A DNA stretch of 64,000 bases, from contig NZ_BMQN01000003.1 in assembly GCF_014648135.1 (NCBI RefSeq), forward strand, positions 186,001 through 250,000, given 5' to 3'. Below are positions 20,521-29,247 of this stretch, in pieces. The stretch is from Deinococcus sedimenti. GTDB taxonomy: Bacteria > Deinococcota > Deinococci > Deinococcales > Deinococcaceae. Numbering within the stretch: position 1 is the first letter of the stretch; the number at the start of each line of letters is the position of its first letter. The position numbers were made by a program, and so were the translations under genes. The notes beneath the pieces were generated by a model. The model was not told the DNA's origin and made no database searches. It was given only the letters and a program-made list of their open reading frames with translations.

Positions 20521-22755
20521 TCAGGGGGTGTCCGGCGGCCCGGGCTCGGTCTGCTCGCGGCGCAGCTCGATGAACGCAGCGACCAGGCCGGGGTCAAGGA
20601 CGTGCCCGGCCATGCGCCGCAGTTCCCCTGTGGCTTCGTCTTCCGGCCAGGGGTTCTTGTAGGGGCGGGCGCTGGTCAGCGCGTCGAAGGTGTCGACCAC
20701 CGCGAACACGCGCGCCAGGAGCGGAATGGCCTCGCCGGCCAGGCCGTGGGGATAGCCGCCCCCGTTCCAGTGCTCGTGGTGGTGCAGCACGATGTCCAGG
20801 CACGCCTGCCCGAGGGCGGGTGTGTGGCGGAGCATCTCGTACCCGGTAACGGGATGCTGCCGCATGACGGTCCACTGTTCCGGCGTGAGCGGGCCGGGCT
20901 TGAGCAGGATCTGGTCGGGAATGGCGATCTTGCCCAGGTCGTGCAGGTACGCGCCGCGCCGCAGGTCGTCCTGTTGCTGTTCGCTCAGGCCGAGGCGGCG
21001 GGCCAGGGCCAGGGCCAGACGCACCACGCGGTCGGTGTGGCCCTTGGTGTCGTAGTCACGGTATTCGAGGGCGACGCCCAGGGTGCGCAGTGTCTCCTCG
21101 CGGGTGGTGAGGATGGTCTGCAGGTGCTGGTCCTGTTCGCGGGCGACGGTCATCAGCTGGCCCGCCTGCGCGACCACGCCCCGCAGGCGTTCGCTGGGCG
21201 CGTCGGGCACGGCGCGGTACAGGGCGATCAGCGCGGTCACGCGCCCGCCCGTGGTCTGCACGGGGAACAGCCAGCAGGCGCGCAGGCCGCTGCTGGCCAG
21301 CGCGACGCGCCACGGCGTCCAGCGGCTGGCGTGCTCCAGCGTGGCGAGACCGAGCGCCTGTCCCTGCACGGCGTCCACCCAGGCGGGGTGCAGGTCGTCC
21401 GGCTGGGGGGGTGGCGTGAACGTGCCGAGCAGGTCGTCCGGCAGGCCGGTGCTGGCGGCGCTGGTGAGGGTGGTGCCGGCGACGGTCAGCAGCTGGGCGG
21501 CGATCACGCCGGGCAGCTGGGTCAGCAGGGTGCACAGGAGGGTGAGGGTGTCGGCCAGCGGCTCTCCGACCGCGATGGACTGCAGCACCTCGGCCCGCGC
21601 CCGTTCCAGCTGCTGCTCGCGGTGCCGGTCGGTGACGTCGTGCGCGAGGGCCACCGTGCCGATCACGTGATCCTGCGTGTCATGCAGGGGTGAGACGTGA
21701 ATCTCGAACGTGTAGCCCTGCAGGTGGTGGGTGTAGCGCCCCCGCTGGCCGGCCAGCGCCGCCAGGTGCGCGCTGAGGACCTCGTCCTCCCGGCCGCCGT
21801 CGAGCAGGGCGGTGACGTGACGGCCGATCAGGTCCCGGGCCTGGAGTTTCAGGCGCTGCAGGGTCTGCCCGCTGATCATGCGCACGTGCAGGTCCGCGCC
21901 GGTCGTCCAGGAGAGGGTGGGCAGCTGCTCGTGCATCAGGTTCAGGTGCAGGGCCTGCTCGCGCAGTTTGCGCTGCGCTTCGAAGCGTTCGGTCAGGTCG
22001 TGAATGAACGCGGTGTAGTACTGCTGACCGTCGACCACCACGGGTTTCATCAGCAGTTCCATCGGGATGGCCCGGCCGTCTTTGTGCTGGGCGGTCACCT
22101 GCACGCGCCGCCCGGCGACGCGCGTTTCGCCGGTCTGCTGGTGGCGGGCCATGCCGCGCTGGTGTGCGTCCCGGTCGGCGGCTGGGATGATCAGGGACGC
22201 CAGCTGCTGCCCGAGCGCATCTTTGAGGCTGTACCCGAAGATGCGGGTCGCGGCGGGGTTCCACGCGACGATCCGCCCGTGCCGGTCCATGCTGATGATG
22301 GCGTCCATCGCGACTTCCATGAGCGCGTCGCGCCGCGCTTCGAGGGTGCGGGCGTGCTGCTCGGTGGCCTTGCGGGGCGTGATGTCCCGCACGATCGCCA
22401 GCGCCCACACGCCCGGCTGCGGCGGCACGACCGGCATGAAGTCCAGTTCGCACCACACGGGCGTGCCGGGGGTGTGCAGCCGCACTTCCAGCTGAACGTC
22501 CTGTCCGCTGTGCAGCCGCACCAGGATGTCGTCCGGCACGGCGGCCTGATCGTCGGGGTGCAGCAGGGTCAGCAGCGACTGCCCGCGCACCTCCCGGTCC
22601 GGGCGCAGGCGGGCCTCGAGGCTCTCGGTGAGGTCGGCGACGAACAGCCGCTCGTCGAGCAGGATCAGTCCCTGGTCGGCCTGACGCTGGAAATGCGAGA
22701 GGATGCCCAGCGAGACGGCGCGGGCAATTTCCTGCGTGAACTCACTCTCAGGCAT
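20521..22755 (-). CDS. PAS/GAF sensor with HD-GYP c-di-GMP phosphodiesterase domain
   Basis: 744 aa from MPESEFTQEI at 22755; upstream codons are not protein-like. Order: a PAS-like domain with RDITPRKATE (about 45-150), a second PAS with DAIISMDRHGRIVAWNPAAT (about 160-280), a third PAS-like domain (about 285-410), a GAF-like segment (about 415-550), then HD-GYP from about 555. HDLGK, HHHEHWNGGGYPHGL and the conserved DTFDALTSARPY are intact, so the phosphodiesterase is probably active. No transmembrane helix; a cytosolic sensor. Confidence 0.88.
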   Translation of the reverse strand: MPESEFTQEIARAVSLGILSHFQRQADQGLILLDERLFVADLTESLEARLRPDREVRGQSLLTLLHPDDQAAVPDDILVRLHSGQDVQLEVRLHTPGTPVWCELDFMPVVPPQPGVWALAIVRDITPRKATEQHARTLEARRDALMEVAMDAIISMDRHGRIVAWNPAATRIFGYSLKDALGQQLASLIIPAADRDAHQRGMARHQQTGETRVAGRRVQVTAQHKDGRAIPMELLMKPVVVDGQQYYTAFIHDLTERFEAQRKLREQALHLNLMHEQLPTLSWTTGADLHVRMISGQTLQRLKLQARDLIGRHVTALLDGGREDEVLSAHLAALAGQRGRYTHHLQGYTFEIHVSPLHDTQDHVIGTVALAHDVTDRHREQQLERARAEVLQSIAVGEPLADTLTLLCTLLTQLPGVIAAQLLTVAGTTLTSAASTGLPDDLLGTFTPPPQPDDLHPAWVDAVQGQALGLATLEHASRWTPWRVALASSGLRACWLFPVQTTGGRVTALIALYRAVPDAPSERLRGVVAQAGQLMTVAREQDQHLQTILTTREETLRTLGVALEYRDYDTKGHTDRVVRLALALARRLGLSEQQQDDLRRGAYLHDLGKIAIPDQILLKPGPLTPEQWTVMRQHPVTGYEMLRHTPALGQACLDIVLHHHEHWNGGGYPHGLAGEAIPLLARVFAVVDTFDALTSARPYKNPWPEDEATGELRRMAGHVLDPGLVAAFIELRREQTEPGPPDTP

Positions 22756-22946
22756 GACCGGACGGAACGGGCGAGATGGGCACGTGTTCAGTATGACCCG
22801 CGGCTGGCGGCGGCGCACGCGGCAGCACACATCCCCCACGGTGGGCCCCACGGCGGCCCCCACGGCGGGTCGGTGGCCCCGTGAGACCTCTGTTGGACCC
22901 AGGTGCCGCGCCGCGGTGAATCCGGCCCGGCGGGCTGAGCAGGGTG

Positions 22947-23094
22947 TCATACGGATTCCGTCTGTTTCGCCCTCCACCCGCCATATCACCGGGGTGCCGA
23001 CTCCACGTCCGGAACCCGTTTCTCTCCTGCTCGCTCTGCGGCGCAGCTCTCCGAGTCCGCTCGGGTTGACGGTTGTTGCACGCCGTTCAACCGG
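22947..23094 (-). repeat. Intergenic repeat, family 1 (copy C)
   Basis: The fullest copy, in reverse orientation, about 148 bp. On the minus strand it runs from CCGGTTGAACGGCGTGCAAC, through CAACCCGAGCGGA and GGGTTCCGGACGTGGAGTCG, to GGCGAAACAGACGGAATCCG. Aligns end to end with copy B at 13559. Confidence 0.7.
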
Positions 23095-23282
23095 AGTCCG
23101 TATCTGCCTGCGGAGCCCGGCGTGGGCGAAGTCGGGCAGGTGGTCTGACAGCGCTCTCCAGGTCCATTGAGGGGCGAAACAGCACGCCCTTCAAGTTCAC
23201 GTCCAGCCGCTGGTGTCGTCCGGTGATCGCTCTGCTCGTTCCGGAGTGGTGGAGATGCCCCTCACTTCTCCTGAATTCTGCT

Positions 23283-23459
23283 GTGAGCGCGGGTCTGCCG
23301 GCGTTCCTGACGATCGTGGCGATACCCCTCACCTTCGACGTCGCCAACGGCGTGAGTTTCGGTATGATCACCACCTGCGCCGTCAAGGTGCTCGCGGGCC
23401 GCGCGCGGCAGGTCAGTCCCGTCGTGTACGCCGTGGCTGCACTCCTGCTGGCCCGTTAA
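23283..23459 (+). pseudogene. C-terminal fragment of an AzgA-like (NCS2) purine permease
   Basis: The 58-residue frame from GTG 23283 contains LPAFLTIVAIPLTFDVANGV, GMITTCAVKVLAGRARQV and PVVYAVAALLLAR. These match the last two membrane helices of guanine/hypoxanthine permeases of the AzgA group (usual length 430-480). The upstream part of the gene is gone; the sequence before 23213 shows no related frame. A relic, probably left by a deletion or by the nearby repeat and IS activity. Confidence 0.75.
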
Positions 23460-23863
23460 GTGTTCCTGACCGGCGAGTGATCCGGCGTCCAACTCGTCCG
23501 GTCAGAGGGCGCCGGGCCGCCCTTCGATGCCCGGCAGCCCGCTTCTTCCTTCACCCGCGTCCGTTCCACACCACAGGCCCGGGCCACCGGGGTCCGCTGG
23601 AACCGTCCCGGCGGCGATGCAGCGCGACGGGCGAGTGGCGTCCGCTCGACTAAACCGGCGGACGCTTCCCCTGTCATCGACTGGCCGAACGGGCGCGCGG
23701 ACGCCCTAAGGGAGGTAGACCAGGAGTCGGCCCACCGTGGGGCTGGCGTGAGGGCTGACCCGCAGCAGACAGGGCTTCATAAAATCTCCAGAGTTTGAGA
23801 TCAGTTCAGGATGATGGTCAGATTTCCCATCTTGTTCCTACGTCACTGCGTCATCCTTTCAAC
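23460..23863. other. Non-coding stretch after the permease relic
   Basis: About 400 bp without a supported gene. One inverted repeat (GCGTCCGC at 23638-23645 and GCGGACGC at 23658-23665) may be a terminator hairpin. From 23770 the sequence becomes AT-richer (CATAAAATC, TTGAGA) and probably holds the promoter of the small gene at 23864. Confidence 0.5.
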
Positions 23864-24022
23864 ATGGATGTATTCGTGATGTCGGCAGCGTTCATCGGAG
23901 TTCAGGTCGTGGCGGGCATTGCGGTCGCTGCCGCCATCGGCGTCAAGGTTCTGCATGGTCCGGCCCGGTCATCTTCCTCCCTCAGGGACCGGGCGACACC
24001 GCGCACCTGGCAACGGCAATAA
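23864..24022 (+). CDS. Small membrane protein (52 aa)
   Basis: MDVFVMSAAFIGVQVVAGIA starts a hydrophobic helix of about 25 residues, followed by a basic, Ser-rich tail (residues 33-52). ATG at 23864; stop TAA at 24020-24022. A textbook rho-independent terminator starts 13 bases later, which is the best argument that this short frame is transcribed. No family recognised. Confidence 0.5.
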   Translation: MDVFVMSAAFIGVQVVAGIAVAAAIGVKVLHGPARSSSSLRDRATPRTWQRQ

Positions 24023-24034
24023 AGACGACACCCG

Positions 24035-24066
24035 AAGCGCGCGAACTCCGGTGCGCGCGCTTTTTC
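24035..24066 (+). terminator. Rho-independent terminator
   Basis: Stem AAGCGCGCG (24035-24043) with CGCGCGCTT (24054-24062), loop of 10, then TTTTTCTCTT. The strongest U-tract terminator in the window. Confidence 0.85.
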
Positions 24067-24123
24067 TCTTGTGGGGTGGCCGCGCCGGGCGGCTCAGCTC
24101 GTCAGGGGTGCCTCATGTGCAGT

Positions 24124-24175
24124 CCGGTTGAACGGTGTTGCCGAAAGCGTTCAATCCGAGCGGACGGGTAGTTGA
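24124..24175 (+). repeat. Intergenic repeat, family 1 (copy E, left half only)
   Basis: CCGGTTGAACGGTGTTGCCG, then GTTCAATCCGAGCGGAC, matches the left half of the family. The right half is missing; the mini-element/IS630 complex starts a few bases further on. Confidence 0.55.
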
Positions 24176-24184
24176 CTGGAACTA

Positions 24185-25236
24185 TTGATGGCGGTTTAAA
24201 TTGAAGTCGCCGCCATGAGGTGCTGCGGCAACTTGATGTACCGAATCCTCTGCCAGCCCGCACGCAGCCGTGTCCTCAGTTCCTTTGTCGTCCTGGCGCA
24301 GAAATTCCCCAAGACGTTCCGCTTCACGTAGGCCCAGACCTTCTCAATCGGATTGAACTCCGGTGAATACGGTGGCAGGTACACCAGCGAGAGCCGAGCC
24401 TGCGTCTTCACGAAGGCCGAGACGGCCTTCGCCCGGTGAATCGCGGCATTGTCCAACACCACCACCAGTTCGCCCGTCACGTGCTTCAGCAGGTGGTTCA
24501 GAAACGCCAGCACATCACCCGTCTTGACCGCTCCTGTCTGGGTCCGCTGGAGAAATTGCCCGTTCGACGTGATGGCCCCAAGCGTTGAGAGCTTCTGCCA
24601 ACTGGCCGGAAGACGCACCACGGGTGTCTTCCCCCGTTTTGCCCATGTCCGTCGGAGCACGCCTTTCAGACTGAAGCCCACTTCATCGAGGTAGACGAGC
24701 GTGGCGCCCTGCGCGACCTTTTTTTTCGACACCAGGGCGCGTGGTCTGCACCCAGGTTCGTACGGCCTCCTCATTCTGTTCCAGCGCCCCTTTACCGGGT
24801 TTCTGCGGCGAGAATCCCAGGCGATGGAGCACCTTGCGAACGTGGTCGACGTGGTACCACACGTCCAAGTGCCGCCCGATCAGTTCGCGGACACGAGCGG
24901 TGGTCCAGGTGGAGTCGGGAAAGCCGTGTGCCAGGGCACCCTCCTGCAGGAGGGTGCTGATCTTCTGCTGCCCCTCCGGAGTCAGGCGGGGGGGCCGACC
25001 CGTGGTGGGGGTGGCCTCCAGGCCACCCTGGCGTTTGAGCCGCTCTTTCCAGGTGTAGACGGTGTGGATCGAGACGCCGAAGTGATCCGCGATCTGTTGG
25101 TTGGTGTGTCCACCGGCCTGAATCATATTCAGTGCGGCGAGTCGCCGTTCTTCGAGTTGGGCACGGGTGTACTTGGAGGGGTGCCACGGTGCCATGTCCT
25201 CGTCAGTCTAGCAACCTAAATTTCTGCCGTTATCAA
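24185..25236 (-). mobile_element. IS630-family insertion sequence
   Basis: Bounded by TA dinucleotides (24183-24184 and 25237-25238), the target duplication of the IS630/Tc1 group. Imperfect terminal repeats: TTGATGGCGG at the left and TTGATAACGG (reverse strand) at the right. It carries one transposase split in two frames. It lies inside the left copy of the 6-bp target duplication of the 109-bp mini-element next to it. Confidence 0.8.
24196..25195 (-). CDS. IS630-family transposase (two overlapping frames)
   Basis: First frame 25195-24683: helix-turn-helix (TNQQIADHFGVSIHTVYTWK, then winged helix) through TRPGVEKK. Second frame, 24774-24196: DDE domain with LVYLDEVGFSL, VVLDNAAIH and LPPYSPEFNPIEKVWAYVK. 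The frames meet at a run of eight A (24718-24725 region, minus strand), where a +1 slip or loss of one A joins ...VEKK to VAQGATLVYLDEVG. This fits programmed frameshifting or transcriptional slippage known for IS630 elements; a plain mutation is possible. Confidence 0.85.
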
Positions 25237-25238
25237 TA

Positions 25239-25347
25239 GACTTTGTTGGCGAATTCAGGCGATAGCTCCCAGACTCCGCATTTCTCGTTGCCGAGTCGTG
25301 ATGCTCCGCCTCACCCAACAGCGGTTTTCGAATTCGCCAACAGAGTC
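25239..25347. mobile_element. 109-bp mini-element (MITE-like) with 18-bp inverted ends
   Basis: GACTTTGTTGGCGAATTC (25239-25256) and its inverse with one mismatch (25330-25347) bound about 70 bases that encode nothing. The 6-bp target duplication GAACTA lies at 25348-25353 on the right; the left copy is at 24179-24184 and has been split from the element by the IS630 that inserted at its TA. It is probably an internally deleted IS5-type element moved by a transposase elsewhere. Confidence 0.8.
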
Positions 25348-25350
25348 GAA

Positions 25351-26205
25351 CTATGCCCGACAGGAGACGCCCTGCGGCTGTGAGAGCCAGTCCCGCACCT
25401 TCCAGACGTGATCGGTCAGACCGATGGTCATGGCCGGTGTGCGTTGCAGGTACAGCTGACGTCCCTTCGGGACGTCGAGCTTGCTCCGCAGGCCCCGTTG
25501 CGTTCGGCACCAGTTGTAGATCCCTTGCACCAGGTGAGCCAGGCTCACTCGATGGACCCGCAGCCTCGCGAACGCGAGGCTTTTCCTCGCCAGGTGCGAG
25601 TTCATTCGCCTTGCTGTGGCGTTCTGACGCTCCACAGCCGAGGTATTGGGTTTGTGGTAGCCCAACCGCTGCAGTTCCTCCTCCACACGTGCCCGAGTCC
25701 CAGCCGCGATCTCGGTGCGGACCTTCACGACCCGCTTCCCCGCGTACTCCTTGATGATCCGGACGTGGGCTGATGACCGCGGGATTCGGTCGGCCGTCTT
25801 CGGGAATCGCCCGCGCGTCCCCCGTCTCGCCGGCTGATACGGCCTGCCGAACACTTCTGGAAACACCGTCTGGTACGACAGAAACCCATCAGTGAACAGC
25901 ACGAGTCCTTGCGGATCGGTGAGTCGGTCTCGGGCCTGCACGAGGAGAGACTGAGTCAGGGCTGCAGTGCGCTCGCCGACCTCACCCTGGATCAGGAATT
26001 TGCTGCTCGGATCGATAACAGTCGCGTCCCACACGGACTCTTTCTTGCGCCCGACAAATCCGTAGCGCTCATCTGCCTGAATGCTCGTGACCTGAAGGTC
26101 ACGAGCATTCAGGTCGTGGAGGTGTTGCGCGTGGGTTCCGGCAACGCGGACGATGCGCGCGACTGTGGTCCGGTGGCATCCGACCAGGTGGCCCGTGGTG
26201 ACAAC
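25351..26205 (-). pseudogene. IS1-like transposase, 5' truncated
   Basis: The frame is open from about 26205 to TAG at 25351-25353. It contains HRTTVARIVRVAGTHAQHL, SIQADERYGFVGRKKESVWD, LFTDGFLSY and GYHKPNTSAVERQNATARRM, the DDE core and C-terminus of IS1-type transposases. The N-terminal zinc finger and start are missing: stops appear at 26206-26211, just before the IS4-like element at 26227. The mini-element inserted at its stop codon, since the TAG is part of the GAACTA duplication. Confidence 0.65.
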
Positions 26206-26226
26206 TCACTACTGCGCAACAGGTCT

Positions 26227-27290
26227 TCAGATCTTGCACCTGGATAGATGGACTGAATAGCCGTGCTGGCGCAGGAATTCCTCGTGTCGCTGCACCTCGA
26301 TCATCAGCCTCACGATGACCAGTGCAGGCAGTGCGATGTGCACCGCCAGCCTGGCGTCCTCCTCCAGCGTTTTTCCTCCTTCAGAGCACAGCACGGTCAA
26401 CGTGAACGCTGCACACACCAGGAGCACCCAGCGATCCAGCCCCTGAGCGGTATGAAGCGCGAACTGGTTCAACCCGAACTGATGCTTGGATTCCTTGAAG
26501 AAGGATTCGATCGCCCACCGACGTTTTCCCTCTCTGGCGACACCGAGAAGAAGGTCCGGTCGCCCCGGTCAAATCGGGCCAACGTCACGACCTCCCACGG
26601 CCAGTTGTGGAGCGACAGCCAACTGCCGTGCTCGCAGTCACTCACGGTCACTCGACCTGAGTGATCGGTGCGCCGATTCGACCGAACACCCACGACGAAC
26701 TCGAACCCCTCATCCCGCACGCCCTGCAGGAACGTCGCGGACTCGAACCCGCTGTCCGCCAGCACGCACACGTCGAATCGCCGCCGGATCGGCTGTAGAA
26801 CGGTGGCGAGGAGATCCAGGGCGAGCCGGACGGGGGTCGGGGTGCCCCGACCCCGGTACACGCGATACCCGACTGGGAATTTGAGCGTGCCGTACACGGC
26901 GTACAGGACCACGAGGTGAATGCCGTGCACACCGCCCTGCACGCGAACAGCGGGGAGTTTCTGGCCGGTCTTGGGGATGCTGGTGAGGTCGACGCACAGG
27001 TGAAGTCGCGGGCGCCGCTTGCGGCGCGCAGCCAGAAGAAGCGATTCCCATTGCGTGTGCTGAAGACTGTCCCAGCAGGCACGCGTGTCCCAGGTGTACG
27101 CGTTCAGGAAACGACTGAGGGCACTGGCGCTGACCGTGGAGGCGCGGTGAAGCGCTGTTTTCCGCCCCAGATCGAGGAACATGCCGAGCGCAGCCTCAAG
27201 GCTGCGCCGCTGATAGATCGTGCGGGGGACGGAGAGCAGGTGATCTGCCAGAATACGAGCGCGCTTCCCGGAGAGTCTGAGGTCGTTCAC
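26227..27290 (-). pseudogene. IS4-family transposase, frameshifted
   Basis: Main frame 27290 to about 26520 has the DDE residues in [14 protein letters not shown] and [12 protein letters not shown]. The expected end ([20 protein letters not shown], then FALHTAQGLDRWV) is in another frame, continuing to the stop at 26227-26229. The switch lies near 26530 around GAGAGGGAAAACG. IS4 transposases are normally one frame, so this is probably an inactivating one-base indel. Confidence 0.75.
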
Positions 27291-27348
27291 ACCCTCGTTC
27301 TCTCGTCTGGGAGCGCGTTTTGACTACCTATTCACGTGCAAGATCTGA
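26227..27348 (-). mobile_element. IS4-like insertion sequence with about 21-bp imperfect inverted ends
   Basis: TCAGATCTTGCACCTGGATAG at the left end (26227-26247) pairs with CTATTCACGTGCAAGATCTGA (27328-27348), about 19 of 21 matching. The transposase stop codon is the first triplet of the left end. No clear target duplication was found, so the flanks may have been rearranged. Confidence 0.7.
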
Positions 27349-27427
27349 GGACATCTTCACGACTCCCCCGTACGGGCAGAATCCGAGACAACTCAGTAAG
27401 ATACGCACCGATACATTGAGTAAAATT

Positions 27428-29146
27428 ATGATTTTTTCACGAAAAGCTCGGAATTCACATTTCCGCCGTCCAATGGCGATCGTGTTGTCCTGCCTCCTCC
27501 TAGCCAGTTGCAACACCACCAGCCCCCCCCCGCTCAGTACCACACCGCCTGCGTCATCAACTCCAGTCCCCCTGCCGACACCCACGCCACCCTCCCCAGC
27601 GCCAGACCCGACCCCCTCACCAATCCCAGCGCCTGATCCAACCCCAGTACCCGTCCCAGCGCCTGATCCAACCCCAGTACCCGTCCCACCGGCACCCACG
27701 CCACCCGTCCCAGCACCTGACCCAACCCCCCCAGCCCCCGTACCGACGCTCATCGATGTGGCCAACTACCTCACGCTGACTGGCGACCAGACTGACAACG
27801 TGAAGCGGGCTCTGCAGGACGCCCAGACTTACGGCGTGCCCATGCAGTTTCCGGCCCGCACCATCGTGCTTCAGCAAGTCGGCGTCCTCCGCCTTCCCTC
27901 CAATGCAGTCATTCGCGCGACCGGCACTGTCTTTGACATTGCCCTGCCCGGCGCGGGAACCGACGGCGTCATCTTCACCGCAGACTCCGTCTCCGCGCTC
28001 GACTGGTCCGGTGGCACGTTTACCGGACATCGAAGCGACTGGTCCCCAGGCGCCAATGTCTCACCCATCGCCGTGAGCGGTGCCTCGCACGACATCGCGA
28101 TTCGCGACGTCGTGATCGACGGCTTTACGGCCCCCGGCATCAAGCTGGTCGGTTCGGACATCACTCCTATTCGGCAGGTCACGCTCGAGCGGGTGACCCT
28201 ACAGCGGAATGGCGCCTACTACTACGATTATCTTGAACGGCCCCCAGGGGGGCAAGCCGAAGGCACTGAAGAAACGGACAAGGGTCAGCTGTTGCTCCAC
28301 CACGTGAGCGGGTTCACGGTCCGGGACAGTGTCATTCAGGATGCTCCCGGCGATGGAACCTATTTCCGGTGGTGCCAGCAGGGAGTCATTGACAACGTGC
28401 AGTTCCTGCTCAACAAGATGGGAGGCCTGCTCCTCAGTGAATGCGCGGACGTGACCGTGCAGAGCAGCCTGATGGATGGAAATGGCAGCCGGAACGTGAC
28501 GGTGGAATGGGGGAGCGAGCGCATCAAGGTGCTGAACAACGTCATGCAGAACGGTGGGCGCCAGGGCATATGGGGATGGGGATGGTATTCCGGGGAACTC
28601 CAGGGAAACACGTTCCGGCACAACGGCCAGAAACGCGACCGCGACCTGACCGCAGACGTAGAGGTGGGCGAGTGGGTGCCAGGGGGCCTGCCCCAGCGGG
28701 GCGAGATCGTCATGACGGGCAACCGCTTCGAAACAGATCAGGAGCAGATGGCCTCGGTTCATATTCGGTCCCAGGTCGCTGGCGCGGTGGTGAAGGGCAA
28801 CGAGTTCGGCGGGCCGGGGGCGATGGTGCGGGCCGATTCCCTGCTGTCAGGAGTCAGTGCGGTGACGGTGAGTGAGAACAAGGGGTGGTGGACGGAGCGG
28901 AGCGGGACAGTGCGCGTTCCAGTCGACGGCAATCGCAGCGTGACATTCGAACATGGGTTGAGCTTCAGTGATCCGGACGACGTACGGTCACTGGTGATTC
29001 AGAAGATCGTGTTGACTTCCCCGACGACGGAGTTGGGTAGTTACCAGGTGAAGGCTACGACGCGGACAGTCACGGTTACATTTGACCGTGCGCCGACGAC
29101 GCCTGCTGACTTTCACTGGCAGGCTCACCTGGAGCGCGCCCGGTGA
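27428..29146 (+). CDS. Lipoprotein with Pro-rich linker and right-handed beta-helix
   Basis: About 572 aa if started at ATG 27428 (MIFSRKARNSHFRRPMAIVL); an ATG at 27473 is also possible. Earlier codons overlap the IS end. Lipobox LLLASC, then a linker of PAPDPTPVPV repeats (about residues 35-110), then a globular part rich in asparagine ladders and V-x-N-V-x-F turns typical of pectate-lyase-like beta-helices (about 115-480). WGSERIKVLNNVMQNGGRQG marks a central coil. It is probably a surface enzyme acting on polysaccharide; substrate unknown. It opens the polysaccharide locus. Confidence 0.75.
   Translation: MIFSRKARNSHFRRPMAIVLSCLLLASCNTTSPPPLSTTPPASSTPVPLPTPTPPSPAPDPTPSPIPAPDPTPVPVPAPDPTPVPVPPAPTPPVPAPDPTPPAPVPTLIDVANYLTLTGDQTDNVKRALQDAQTYGVPMQFPARTIVLQQVGVLRLPSNAVIRATGTVFDIALPGAGTDGVIFTADSVSALDWSGGTFTGHRSDWSPGANVSPIAVSGASHDIAIRDVVIDGFTAPGIKLVGSDITPIRQVTLERVTLQRNGAYYYDYLERPPGGQAEGTEETDKGQLLLHHVSGFTVRDSVIQDAPGDGTYFRWCQQGVIDNVQFLLNKMGGLLLSECADVTVQSSLMDGNGSRNVTVEWGSERIKVLNNVMQNGGRQGIWGWGWYSGELQGNTFRHNGQKRDRDLTADVEVGEWVPGGLPQRGEIVMTGNRFETDQEQMASVHIRSQVAGAVVKGNEFGGPGAMVRADSLLSGVSAVTVSENKGWWTERSGTVRVPVDGNRSVTFEHGLSFSDPDDVRSLVIQKIVLTSPTTELGSYQVKATTRTVTVTFDRAPTTPADFHWQAHLERAR
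27570..27750 (+). repeat. In-frame tandem repeat coding the Pro-rich linker
   Basis: A 30-bp unit starting GCCTGATCCAACCCCAGTAC is repeated at 27631-27660 and 27661-27690 with one change, and degenerate units flank it. It can change linker length by slippage. Confidence 0.7.
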
Positions 29147-29247
29147 CACACAGAACCGGGCCTGTTATCGGGCTGCAGATCTGCCAGCAGGCATCCTTTG
29201 TCCTAGCGCACAATTGAATCGTCAATTCGACTGCAAGCCCCGCCCAG

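Noticed and set aside
22756..22989. N-terminal extension of the HD-GYP protein
   Set aside because: Low-complexity residues partly encoded by a family-1 repeat; MPESEF at 22755 fits better.
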